From contig CAVTBC010000001.1 of the NCBI GenBank assembly GCA_963732865.1, positions 124,001 to 188,000 on the forward strand: a stretch of 64,000 nt of DNA, in the 5' to 3' direction. The stretch's first letter is position 1. Every line of letters begins with the position of its first letter. The stretch comes from JADLGL01 sp963732865 (GTDB taxonomy: Bacteria > Pseudomonadota > Alphaproteobacteria > Rhizobiales > Kaistiaceae). A model generated the notes under the pieces. That model was not told the DNA's origin. It did not search any database and saw nothing but the letters and a program-made list of their open reading frames with translations. A program made the translations under genes and the position numbers. Below, one piece after another: positions 25,610 through 34,441 of this stretch.

Positions 25610-26539
25610 ATGACGATAAGTGCTGCGACTGTCAAAGAGCTGCGCGACAAGACCGGCGCCGGCATGATGGATTGCAAGAACGCGCTGACCGAGACCGGCG
25701 GCGACGTTGAGGCCGCGATCGATTGGCTGCGCGCGAAGGGCTTGGCCAAGGCTGCGAAGAAGGCCGGGCGGGTTGCCGCTGACGGCCTGATCGGCGTTGC
25801 CGTCAAGGGCAATGTGGCGATCATGGTCGAAGTCAATTCCGAGACGGACTTCGTGGCGCGGAACGATCAATTCCAGGCGCTGGTGACGGCGGTTGCAGGT
25901 GCTGCCCTGGGAACCGATGGCGATGTGGCTTCGGTGCGCGCCGCGCCGTTCCCCGGTACGGGGCGGACGGTCGAGGAAGAGATTCAGGAAGCCATCGCAA
26001 CGATCGGCGAGAACATCCACCTGCGCCGCTCGGCGCGCCTTGCCGTGGGCGAGGGCGTGATCGCCAGCTATGTCCATGGCCAGGTGGCGCCGGGGCTCGG
26101 CACGATCGGCGTTCTGGTTGCGCTGAAATCGGCGGGCGACCCCGAAAAGGTGACCCAAATCGGCCGACAGGTGGCGATGCATGTCGCCGCCGCGAACCCG
26201 CTGTCGCTGACCGTCGCCGATCTCAATCCAGGCGTCGTCGAGCGCGAGCGTGTTGTGTTCGCCGATCAGGCGCGCGAATTGGGCAAGCCGGAAGCGATCA
26301 TCGGCAAGATGGTCGAAGGCCGGCTGCGCAAATTCTATGAGGAGACTGTGCTCCTGTCGCAGGCCTTCGTCGTCGATCCGGAGATCTCGGTCGAAGTCGC
26401 GGTGAAGAATGCCGAGGCCGACGCCGGTGCACCGATCACGATCACCGGCTTCATCGCCTTCAGGCTTGGCGAAGGCGTCGAGCGCGAGGAAACCGACTTC
26501 GCCGCCGAGGTTGCCGCGGCGGCTGCCGGACGGGGCTGA
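25610..26539 (+). CDS. tsf: elongation factor Ts
   Basis: Guanine-nucleotide exchange factor for EF-Tu, 309 residues. UBA-like N-terminal domain with VKELRDKTGAGMMDCKNALT, the EF-Tu-contacting TDFVARNDQF loop (about 79-88), and core repeats that include HVAAANPLSLTV and MVEGRLRKFYEE. ATG has an AAGG site upstream. In the usual order rpsB-tsf-pyrH-frr. Confidence 0.97.
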   Translation: MTISAATVKELRDKTGAGMMDCKNALTETGGDVEAAIDWLRAKGLAKAAKKAGRVAADGLIGVAVKGNVAIMVEVNSETDFVARNDQFQALVTAVAGAALGTDGDVASVRAAPFPGTGRTVEEEIQEAIATIGENIHLRRSARLAVGEGVIASYVHGQVAPGLGTIGVLVALKSAGDPEKVTQIGRQVAMHVAAANPLSLTVADLNPGVVERERVVFADQARELGKPEAIIGKMVEGRLRKFYEETVLLSQAFVVDPEISVEVAVKNAEADAGAPITITGFIAFRLGEGVEREETDFAAEVAAAAAGRG

Positions 26540-26560
26540 ACGCAAGACCATAGCTTCTCT

Positions 26561-26619
26561 GGCTGTGTGCGGCCTGGTGTCGTCCCGGTGACAACCGGGG
26601 CGGCCTCGTGTACGCAGCC
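26561..26619 (+). other. nested stem-loop between tsf and pyrH
   Basis: Three nested pairings: GGCTG (26561-26565) with CAGCC (26615-26619), GGCC (26571-26574) with GGCC (26602-26605), and CCCGGT (26584-26589) with ACCGGG (26594-26599) around a GACA tetraloop. It ends 29 bases before the pyrH start. No T run, so attenuation by a classical terminator is not supported; a leader structure or processing site is possible. Confidence 0.45.
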
Positions 26620-26648
26620 GCGAAGGTGCAACAGGGCGGCAGGTGGCG

Positions 26649-27371
26649 ATGGCTGAGGAGCTCCGGTTTCGCAGGGTGCTCCTGAAGGTGTCGGGCGAGG
26701 CATTGCTCGGCGACCAGCCTTTCGGCATCGACACCAAGGTGGTTACCCGGATTGCCGGCGAAGTCGGCGAGGCCGTCGGGCTTGGCGTCGAAGTCGGGAT
26801 CGTCATCGGCGGTGGCAACATCTTCCGCGGCATGAAGCTCGCGGCCGAGGGCGGCAACCGCGTCGCTGGCGACCATATGGGCATGCTCGCGACGGTGATG
26901 AACGCGATTGCGTTCCACGAGGGTCTCCAGCGTCAGGACATTCCCGCCCGGATCTTTTCCGCGGTCGCGATGCCGACGATCTGCGAGACATTCACCCAGC
27001 AGCGTGCCGAACAGGCGATGCAGCGGGGCAGGGTGGTCATCTTCGCCGGCGGCACGGGCAATCCCTTTTTCACCACCGATTCGGGAGCGGCGCTGCGGGC
27101 GGCGGAAATGGGCTGCGACGCGTTGTTCAAAGGCACGCAGGTCGACGGCGTGTATTCGGCCGATCCGCAGAAGGATCCGACCGCCACGCGGTTCGATCGG
27201 CTTACTCACGACGAAGTGCTGGCGCGCGGCCTACAGGTGATGGATGCGGCGGCGGTCGCGCTTGCCCGTGACAACCGTATTCCGCTAATCGTCTTTTCCA
27301 TTCATGAGCCCGGCGCCTTCGTTGACATTTTGAAGGGATCGGGCCGGGCGACGATCGTCGCCGATCGGTAG
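26649..27371 (+). CDS. pyrH: uridylate kinase
   Basis: Phosphorylates UMP to UDP in pyrimidine nucleotide synthesis; allosteric hexamer of the amino-acid-kinase fold. 240 residues from the ATG at 26649; a GTG two codons earlier is possible. Visible: RVLLKVSGEALLGD, VIGGGNIFRG, TGNPFFTTDSGAALRAAEM and GVYSADPQKDPTATRF. Sits in the canonical place between tsf and frr. Confidence 0.96.
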   Translation: MAEELRFRRVLLKVSGEALLGDQPFGIDTKVVTRIAGEVGEAVGLGVEVGIVIGGGNIFRGMKLAAEGGNRVAGDHMGMLATVMNAIAFHEGLQRQDIPARIFSAVAMPTICETFTQQRAEQAMQRGRVVIFAGGTGNPFFTTDSGAALRAAEMGCDALFKGTQVDGVYSADPQKDPTATRFDRLTHDEVLARGLQVMDAAAVALARDNRIPLIVFSIHEPGAFVDILKGSGRATIVADR

Positions 27372-27412
27372 CCCGGCGGGCCAATTGCCGGCAGCTGCCG
27401 CGGGAGGAAGTA

Positions 27413-27961
27413 ATGGACCTTGAGGATATTCGGCGCCGTATGCACGGGGCGGTTTCGGTGCTGACGGGCGAGTTCGCGGGGCTACGTACGGGCCGCGCCT
27501 CGATGACGCTCCTCGATCCGATCATGGTGGAGATCTACGGCACCTCAATGCCCCTGAATCAGGTGGCGACGGTCAATGTGCCGGAGGCGCGGATGATTTC
27601 GGTTCAGGTTTGGGACAAGAGTTCGGTCGGCGCAGTTGAACGGGCGATCCGGGAATCCGACCTTGGCCTCAATCCGATGACGGAAGGAACGCTGCTGCGT
27701 ATCCCGATCCCGGAGCTTAACGAGGAGCGCCGCCACGAATTGGTCAAGGTAGCGCACAAATATGCCGAGCAGGCCCGGGTTGCAGTACGGCACGTTCGCC
27801 GCGACGGCATGGAAGTGGCGAAGCGGGAGGAGAAGGATGGCGATGTCAGCCAAGACGAACTCCGCACGCTGAATGATAAGGTGCAGAAGCTGACCGACGA
27901 CCACATCGCGGAAATCGATGCGATGCTGGCCGCAAAGGAATCAGAAATCCTACAGGTCTAA
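27413..27961 (+). CDS. frr: ribosome recycling factor
   Basis: Splits post-termination ribosomes with EF-G. 182 residues, slightly short of the usual 185-186. Family core FAGLRTGRASMTLLDPI, YGTSMPLNQVATVNVPEARM, and the C-terminal helix with KYAEQARVAVRHVRRDGM. GGAGG precedes the ATG. uppS starts two bases after its stop. Confidence 0.96.
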   Translation: MDLEDIRRRMHGAVSVLTGEFAGLRTGRASMTLLDPIMVEIYGTSMPLNQVATVNVPEARMISVQVWDKSSVGAVERAIRESDLGLNPMTEGTLLRIPIPELNEERRHELVKVAHKYAEQARVAVRHVRRDGMEVAKREEKDGDVSQDELRTLNDKVQKLTDDHIAEIDAMLAAKESEILQV

Positions 27962-27963
27962 GG

Positions 27964-28737
27964 ATGCCGCCCATGGGCGCGTCGTGGAAAAGTGAGAGCG
28001 CGTTGCCGAGGACCGGCGGGTCTGCGCCGGTCGAAGCGCCGCTTCACGTCGGCATCATTATGGATGGCAATGGCCGCTGGGCGGCGGAGCGCGGCCTGCC
28101 GCGCTTCCAGGGACACCGGCGCGGCATGGAGGCGGTGCGGGAGGCGGTGCGTTCGGCGCCCGAACTCGGCGTCGCCTATCTGACCTTGTTCAGCTTCTCG
28201 TCGGAGAATTGGGCCCGGCCGCGGGCCGAAGTGCAGGCGCTGTTCAGCCTGCTGCGCTTCTTCATCCGCAGCGATCTTGCGGAACTGCATCGACGGCAGG
28301 CGAAGATCACTGTCATCGGTTCTCGCGAAGGCGTGCCGCCTGACATCTGCGCGCTGCTCGACGAGGCGGAGCGCCTGACCGAGGGCAATGGCGGCCTACG
28401 CTTCCAGGTGGCATTCAACTATGGCGGCCGGGACGAGATCGCCAGGGCCGTTCGGCGCATTCTCGAGGAAGGGGTTGCCAGCCCGGCCGACATTACGCCG
28501 GAGCTGATCTCGGGTCATCTCGACACCGCGGGGATCCCGGACCCCGATCTCATCATCCGCACCAGCGGCGAATTGCGGCTCAGCAATTTCCTGCTGTGGC
28601 AGTCGGCCTATTCTGAACTTATCTTCCTGCCGATCTATTGGCCGGATTTCGACCGCGCCGCCTTCGAACAGGCGCTGAACGATTTTCGGGGCCGCAAGCG
28701 CAGATATGGGGGCCTCGCGGCGAGTGCGGGCGCTTGA
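27964..28737 (+). CDS. uppS: isoprenyl transferase (undecaprenyl diphosphate synthase)
   Basis: Cis-prenyltransferase making the C55 carrier for peptidoglycan and other polymers. 257 residues: substrate loop HVGIIMDGNGRWAAERGLPR with the catalytic Asp, FSSENWARP, and the C-terminal DLIIRTSGELRLSNFLLWQS followed by the WPDF motif. Closely packed after frr and its TGA overlaps the cdsA TTG. Confidence 0.95.
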   Translation: MPPMGASWKSESALPRTGGSAPVEAPLHVGIIMDGNGRWAAERGLPRFQGHRRGMEAVREAVRSAPELGVAYLTLFSFSSENWARPRAEVQALFSLLRFFIRSDLAELHRRQAKITVIGSREGVPPDICALLDEAERLTEGNGGLRFQVAFNYGGRDEIARAVRRILEEGVASPADITPELISGHLDTAGIPDPDLIIRTSGELRLSNFLLWQSAYSELIFLPIYWPDFDRAAFEQALNDFRGRKRRYGGLAASAGA

Positions 28738-29570
28738 CCAATGGCGCTTCCTCATCGCTGCGCGGGATGCTTGCTTCGCCTGATCTGAAAGCCCGCCTCG
28801 TCTGGGGCGTCATCATGGCCGTCGCAGCCATTGCCGGGGCGGCTGTCGGCGGCTGGCCGCTGACTATCGGTTTGGCTGTGATCGCTGCAATCGTTTCGTG
28901 GGAATGGGCTACGGTAACCGGTGTCGGGCGCGCTGCCGAAGTGGCCATCGGTTCTGTTGCGGCGATCGCGGTCCTGATCGCGGGCGCCGGCCAGCTTCTG
29001 ATCGCCTTGGCCCTCGCCCTTGCCGGCGCGGTCGGGCTCGGGCTTTGGCGCCGGTCCGGCTGGGTTGCAACGGGCGTCGTCTACGCCGCCGGCCTGGGCG
29101 TGGCCCTTGTCGCGCTTCGCGCCGATCCCGTCCTGGGCATGAAGGCGGTGTTCTTTGTTTTTGCCACGGTCTGGGGCACCGATGTTGCCGCCTATTTCTC
29201 GGGCCGCACCTTCGGCGGGCCTAAGCTGTGGCCGGCCGTATCGCCGAACAAGACATGGTCGGGTGCGATCGGTGGCGCCATCACCGCCGTGGTCCTTGCA
29301 GTGCTGGCCGCCCTGGTGATGGGCCTTTCGGTCACGCCGACGCTCGCCGCCATTGCATTGGCGCTGTCGATTGTCTCGCAGGGTGGCGATCTGTTCGAAT
29401 CGGCAGTGAAGCGCCATTTCGGCGTCAAGGATGCCAGCCGTCTCATCCCGGGTCATGGCGGTCTCATGGATCGCATTGATGCGCTGACCTTTGCTGCCAT
29501 CGCCGCCGGCCTCATCGGCTGGGCGCATTCGGGTAGCGGCGATCTCGGCCAGGGGCTGCTGTCATGGTGA
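28734..29570 (+). CDS. cdsA: phosphatidate cytidylyltransferase
   Basis: Makes CDP-diacylglycerol, the precursor of bacterial phospholipids, in the inner membrane. About 278 residues with roughly seven helices. The family signature is at the C-terminal end: SQGGDLFESAVKRHFGVKDA followed by PGHGGLMDRIDAL. Start proposed at the TTG overlapping the uppS stop (TTGA); an ATG at 28767 is an alternative and would shorten the protein by eleven residues. Its end overlaps the dxr start by seven bases. Confidence 0.9.
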   Translation: MTNGASSSLRGMLASPDLKARLVWGVIMAVAAIAGAAVGGWPLTIGLAVIAAIVSWEWATVTGVGRAAEVAIGSVAAIAVLIAGAGQLLIALALALAGAVGLGLWRRSGWVATGVVYAAGLGVALVALRADPVLGMKAVFFVFATVWGTDVAAYFSGRTFGGPKLWPAVSPNKTWSGAIGGAITAVVLAVLAALVMGLSVTPTLAAIALALSIVSQGGDLFESAVKRHFGVKDASRLIPGHGGLMDRIDALTFAAIAAGLIGWAHSGSGDLGQGLLSW

Positions 29571-30784
29571 GCGGGGACGCCGTGGAGAAGCCGCGCCGTG
29601 TCAGTCTGCTGGGGGCGACCGGGTCGATCGGCGCGAGCACGATCAGCTTGCTGCGGCGCTATCCGGACGCGTTCGAAGTCGAGGTCGTGGCGGCGGCCCG
29701 CGATGCGGACGGCCTGGCGCGCGCCGCCCTCGACGTTGGCGCTAAGCTCGCCGTGGTCGCCGACCCGGCCGCACTTCTGCCATTGCGGGCGGCTTTGGCG
29801 GGCAGCGGCATCGCCACGGCTGCCGGACATGATGCGCTGATCGAGGCCGCGCAGCGGCCGGTCGATATCACGGTTGCGGCGATTGTCGGGGCCGCCGGGC
29901 TGGCACCGACAATGGCGGCGATCGAAGCTGGTTCGACGATCGCGCTGGCCAACAAGGAATGTCTGGTTTCGGCCGGAGATCTTTTCATGTCGGCGGTGCG
30001 CCGGACCGGCGTCCGGCTTCTGCCGGTCGATTCGGAGCACAACGCGGTCTATCAGGCGCTCGGAGCGGGCGGGATCGTTGGCGTCGACCGCATCATCCTG
30101 ACCGCGTCTGGTGGACCGTTTCGCAATTGGAGCAAGGACCAGCTGGAGCGGGCAACGGCGGATGAGGCGGCCGCGCATCCGAACTGGTCGATGGGCAAGA
30201 AGATCAGCGTCGATTCGGCGACCCTGATGAACAAGGGTTTCGAGCTCATCGAAGCGCACCATCTGTTCGATCTGCCGGGCGATCGAATCGACGTGCTGAT
30301 CCATCCGCAATCCATCGTGCATGGCCTCGTCGCCTATCGCGACGGTTCGGTGCTGGCGCAAATGAGTGTCACCGACATGCGCGTGCCGCTTGCCTATTGC
30401 CTCTGGTGGCCCGAGCGGCGCGAGGCGCCGGCGAAACGACTCGATTTGGCGACCCTGCGCACATTGACCTTCGACGAACCGGATCGGCACCGATTCCCTG
30501 GTCTTCCGCTGGCCCGTCGCGCACTTGAAGCTGGGGGCTCGGCGACCAACATCCTCAACGCTGCCAATGAAATTGCCGTCGATGCGTTTCTGAATGGCCG
30601 GATTGGCTACCTCGATATTGTCGCATTGGCGGAGGATGTGTTGACCGAGGCGACCGGCCTCGGCCTGCCGGCGGCGCCGCAAACTCTCGAAGAAGCGCTT
30701 GCGATCGACGCTGAAGGGCGCCGGCTGGCGCGTGAACAACTCGGGCGGTTCGCCGCCGATTGGCAGCGAACGGAGATGACCTGA
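29564..30784 (+). CDS. dxr: 1-deoxy-D-xylulose 5-phosphate reductoisomerase
   Basis: Second step of the MEP isoprenoid pathway, 406 residues. NADPH-binding loop LLGATGSIGASTI (about 15-27), NKECLVSAG, SEHNAVYQAL and ASGGPFRNWSKDQL with the catalytic flexible loop, KKISVDSATLMNKGFELIEA with metal ligands. Overlaps cdsA by seven bases and is followed by rseP at once, so it feeds the same operon that uses its isoprenoid product at uppS. Confidence 0.96.
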   Translation: MVSGDAVEKPRRVSLLGATGSIGASTISLLRRYPDAFEVEVVAAARDADGLARAALDVGAKLAVVADPAALLPLRAALAGSGIATAAGHDALIEAAQRPVDITVAAIVGAAGLAPTMAAIEAGSTIALANKECLVSAGDLFMSAVRRTGVRLLPVDSEHNAVYQALGAGGIVGVDRIILTASGGPFRNWSKDQLERATADEAAAHPNWSMGKKISVDSATLMNKGFELIEAHHLFDLPGDRIDVLIHPQSIVHGLVAYRDGSVLAQMSVTDMRVPLAYCLWWPERREAPAKRLDLATLRTLTFDEPDRHRFPGLPLARRALEAGGSATNILNAANEIAVDAFLNGRIGYLDIVALAEDVLTEATGLGLPAAPQTLEEALAIDAEGRRLAREQLGRFAADWQRTEMT

Positions 30785-30785
30785 C

Positions 30786-31917
30786 GTGCAATTCCTTCAG
30801 AGCTTCGGTCATTTCACCATAGGGACGATCGTTCCGTTCCTGTTCGTGCTGACGCTGATCGTGTTCTTCCATGAGCTTGGCCACTTTCTCGTGGCGCGTT
30901 GGAGCGGCGTCACGGTCAAGGTGTTCTCGGTCGGGTTCGGACCGGAGCTGTTCGGCCGGACCGATGCCAAGGGAACGCGCTGGAGGATTTCAGCCATCCC
31001 GCTCGGCGGCTATGTCCGCTTCCTTGGCGACGAAAACGTCGCCAGCGCGTCTGGCCGCGAGGCCATCAGCGAACTGAGCGACGAAGAGCGGAAGACGGCT
31101 TTTGCCACCCAGCCGGTTGGCCGCCGTGCGGCCATTGTCGCTGCAGGGCCGATCGCCAATTTCATCCTGGCGACCGTCATCTTCGCTCTGTGGTTCGGCG
31201 TGGTCGGCCGGCCGGCGGTGCCGCCGTTGATTGACGGCGTCTTGCCTGAACTCGCCGGCAGCGGCCGCAGGCATCGAGCCGGGCGATCTCGTAATCGCGC
31301 TCAATGGAACGCCGATCGATACGTTCGACGAGCTGCAGCGAATCGTGTCGCTTCGCGCCGGCGAGCCGGTTCAGGTCGAATTGCAGCGTGACGGCGCCAT
31401 CCTGGATTTCACCGTGACGCCGGTGCAGGTCGAGCGCGACGACGGATTTGGCGGCGTCTATCGAACCGGCCAAATGGGCGTGCAGTCTGCATATGATACG
31501 GCAAACGCGCCAATACGTTACACGCCATTTCCTCAAGCAATTTGGGAGGGCCTTGGCGAAACGTGGTTCGTCGTGTCCGAGACCGTCAAATATATCGGCA
31601 AGATCATCGCCGGCCGCGAATCTCCGGATGAACTGGGCGGACCAATCACGGTGGCCCGGGCGGCCGGGGAGGCGGCGTCCTACGGCATCGTCGCCTTGCT
31701 TGGGCTCGCAGCCTATCTTTCGGTCAGCGTCGGCTTCGTGAACCTCCTGCCGATTCCCATGCTGGATGGAGGCCATCTCCTCTTCTTCGCCTTCGAAGCT
31801 GTGCGCAAAAAGCCGCTCGCCGAACGGACGCAGGAGATCGGATTGCGGGTGGGCTTCGCTATGGTTCTAGCCCTCATTGTGTTCGCATTAGCCTTGGATG
31901 TCAGTCGCTTGTCGTAG
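30786..31917 (+). CDS. rseP: RIP metalloprotease RseP, frameshifted in this sequence
   Basis: Site-2 intramembrane zinc protease of the envelope stress response. The first half carries HELGH (His29, Glu30, His33) after a hydrophobic helix; the second half carries a PDZ domain (IEPGDLVIALNG ... VQVELQRDG) and the second active-site motif NLLPIPMLDGGH. The two lie in different frames: removing one base at about 31247 (CCTGAAC to CCGAAC) joins VLP to NSPAAAAGIEPGD and gives a normal protein of about 377 residues. GTG start. An indel artefact is more likely than loss, because the flanking bamA and dxr genes are intact and the gene is usually essential. Confidence 0.85.
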
Positions 31918-32090
31918 GCGGCGTTGCGCCTTGGACACGCACCGGCGATTTCCCAAGGATTCGGCTGGGCGCGCTTGCCTCTCAGGGCAAAGCCTGTCTA
32001 AATCCGCGTCAATTGGGCGTTAGGACTGAATCAGGCATTAAGGCCGTGCGTAATTGCGGCTTACATTGCCCAGGGGGTGCAGCTAGCCAT

Positions 32091-34397
32091 ATGTCGCCGT
32101 TAAGCGTTCTTCGCAGGGCTACGCTCGCTCTTGCAACGATTCTGAGTGTGCCTGTCGCCATTGGCGGCGCCTCAATCCTCACGGCTTCAACGGCTGAGGC
32201 AGCGCAGCTGTCCAGCATTCAGGTCAGCGGCAACCAGCGCATCGATAGCGCAACGATTCGCAGCTATGTCTCCGTGTCGATCGGCCAGAATTTCGGGCAG
32301 GCGGATCTGAGCGAGACGCTCGCCGTCCTGTTCGCAACCGGCTTCTTCGCCAACGTCCAGGTCACCAGCAATGGCGGCACGATCTATATCGTCGTGGCCG
32401 AGAACCCGGTGGTCGTTGACATCCAATTCGACGGCAACCGCCACCTTCGCAATACCGAGCTGGAGACTTTGGTCCAGACCGAGATTCGCGGCGTTCTCAG
32501 CCAGGTGACCTTGGCAGGCGATGTGCAGCGGATCGAAGACCGGTACAACCAGCAAGGTTATGGCGCCGCAGTCGTCACGCCCGAAATCCAGCCGCTGGAC
32601 GGCAATCTGGCCGTCGTAGTGTTCCATGTGGACGAGGCTCAGCGGGTCAAGATCGCGAACATTAATTTCGATGGGAATGACGCATTCTCGGACCGCTTGC
32701 TGAAGTCGCTCATCCAGACGCACCAAAGCAGCATTCTGACCTTCATCAACAAGGCCGACGTCTACGATCCGGACAAATGGGCCCAGGATATGGACGCGCT
32801 GCGCCGCTATTATCTGCAGCACGGCTATGCCGACTTCACGGTGGTGTCGTCGAACGTTGCCTATGACGCGGCGAGCTATGCCTACACGATCAATGTGACC
32901 GTGAGCGAAGGGCCGCATTACGAGTTCGGCGCGGTCGGCGTCGATTCGACGATCGATGGCGTGACCGCAGCGTCGCTCGGCCATGCGATCCATATCCGCA
33001 GCGGGCATGAGTTCAATGCGCTCGACCTGCAGCGGTCGCTGGAAGACATCTCGGTGGCGCTCGCCGATGCCGGCTATCCGTTTGCCGCCGTGACGACGCG
33101 CGCCAACCGCAACTACTCGACCAATCAGATCGACATCACGTTCCGGATTGACCCCGGCGCGCGGACCTACATCGAGCGCATCGAAATCGACGGGAACACG
33201 AAGACGCGCGACTACGTCATCCGCCGCGAATTCGATGTCGCGGAAGGCGATGCCTACAACCGCGTGCTGGTCGATCGTGTCCAGCGCCGGCTGCAAGCGC
33301 TTGGCATTTTTGATAATGTCAGCATCGACGCCGTCCAGGGTTCGGCGCCGGATCAGGTCGTCCTGCTTGTCCATGTGTCCGAGGCTCAGACGGGCGAAAT
33401 CAGCGGAAGCGCCGGCTATTCGACTGCGGACGGCATCATCGGCGAGGTCTCCTATTCGGAGAGCAACTTCCTTGGCCGCGGCCAGCAGTTGCATCTCGCC
33501 TTCAGCATCGGTGTCTCGAACCGCAATTATTCGGTTTCGTTCACCGAGCCCTATTTCCTCGGCCGCCGTTTGCCATTGGGCTTTGACGCCTATCGGCGCA
33601 CGACGACGGCGAGCGGGACGCGTCCCTATGCCGAAGCGTCGACCGGCGCTCAGGTCCGGATCGGCCTGCCGATCACGGATGCATTGTCCGCGCAGCTTGC
33701 CTATCGCTTCTCGCAGCAGGTGGTGACCGGAAGCACGCGGCCTGACGTCTATGTCAACGGCACGATGCTCACCTCGTCGCTGAGCCTGACGCTGGCCTAC
33801 AGCACGATCGACAACATGCGCGATCCGCGGCAGGGCGTGTTTGTCCGCGGCGTGGTCGAATTCGCCGGGCTCGGCGGGACCGACCATTATCTCCGCGAAA
33901 CGCTGGATACGCGCTGGTACCGGCCGATCGGCTATCAGTCGCCGGTGGTGGCGATGGTGCGGTTCCAGGCTGGCCACATTGGCGGCGTGGGTTCGCCGGT
34001 CAGCCCGTACAACCAGTTCATGCTTGGCGGCGACAATGTTCGTGGCTTCGCCTCTGCCGGCTACGGCCCGCGGACGACGGACGGGACCGGCCTGGCGCTC
34101 GGCGGCAAGAACTACTGGACGGCGACGGCCGAGTTGACCTTCCCGCTGCCTCTGGTGCCGGAAGATCTGGGCTTCCGCGCAGGTGTGTTCGCGGATGCCG
34201 GCATGCTGTTCGGTGTGGATGGACTGCCCGGGCCGACGACCTTTGTCAGCGACACGATCCTCCGGTCGTCGGTTGGCGTCTCGCTGCTGTGGGACTCGCC
34301 GCTCGGGCCGATCCGGTTCGACTACGCCTGGGTGCTCAACAGCGCGTCCTATGACATTCAGCAAGCCTTCCGCTTCGGCGCGGCGGCGCAGTTCTAG
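32091..34397 (+). CDS. bamA: outer membrane protein assembly factor BamA
   Basis: Central subunit of the beta-barrel assembly machinery. Start placed at the ATG giving a clear signal peptide (MSPLSVLRRATLALATILSV through about residue 38, cleavage after AEA). Mature part: five POTRA domains (about 40-420, with repeated GNxR/GN starts) and a C-terminal 16-strand barrel ending in an aromatic strand (QQAFRFGAAAQF). The motif VRGFA in the L6 loop is present (GGDNVRGFASAGYGP). 768 residues. It lies after rseP with a 173-base gap that shows no promoter I can name. Confidence 0.95.
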   Translation: MSPLSVLRRATLALATILSVPVAIGGASILTASTAEAAQLSSIQVSGNQRIDSATIRSYVSVSIGQNFGQADLSETLAVLFATGFFANVQVTSNGGTIYIVVAENPVVVDIQFDGNRHLRNTELETLVQTEIRGVLSQVTLAGDVQRIEDRYNQQGYGAAVVTPEIQPLDGNLAVVVFHVDEAQRVKIANINFDGNDAFSDRLLKSLIQTHQSSILTFINKADVYDPDKWAQDMDALRRYYLQHGYADFTVVSSNVAYDAASYAYTINVTVSEGPHYEFGAVGVDSTIDGVTAASLGHAIHIRSGHEFNALDLQRSLEDISVALADAGYPFAAVTTRANRNYSTNQIDITFRIDPGARTYIERIEIDGNTKTRDYVIRREFDVAEGDAYNRVLVDRVQRRLQALGIFDNVSIDAVQGSAPDQVVLLVHVSEAQTGEISGSAGYSTADGIIGEVSYSESNFLGRGQQLHLAFSIGVSNRNYSVSFTEPYFLGRRLPLGFDAYRRTTTASGTRPYAEASTGAQVRIGLPITDALSAQLAYRFSQQVVTGSTRPDVYVNGTMLTSSLSLTLAYSTIDNMRDPRQGVFVRGVVEFAGLGGTDHYLRETLDTRWYRPIGYQSPVVAMVRFQAGHIGGVGSPVSPYNQFMLGGDNVRGFASAGYGPRTTDGTGLALGGKNYWTATAELTFPLPLVPEDLGFRAGVFADAGMLFGVDGLPGPTTFVSDTILRSSVGVSLLWDSPLGPIRFDYAWVLNSASYDIQQAFRFGAAAQF

Positions 34398-34441
34398 GCA
34401 AGCCTACGACGCAGGCGACGCTGCACCGAGCGGGGGAGTGA

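Noticed and set aside
31241..31256. Programmed ribosomal frameshift in rseP
   Set aside because: No slippery heptamer or downstream pseudoknot seen, and relatives encode rseP in one frame; an indel artefact is simpler.
32187..34364. 725-codon minus-strand open frame opposite bamA
   Set aside because: Shadow of bamA, whose signal peptide, POTRA domains and barrel are clear on the plus strand.
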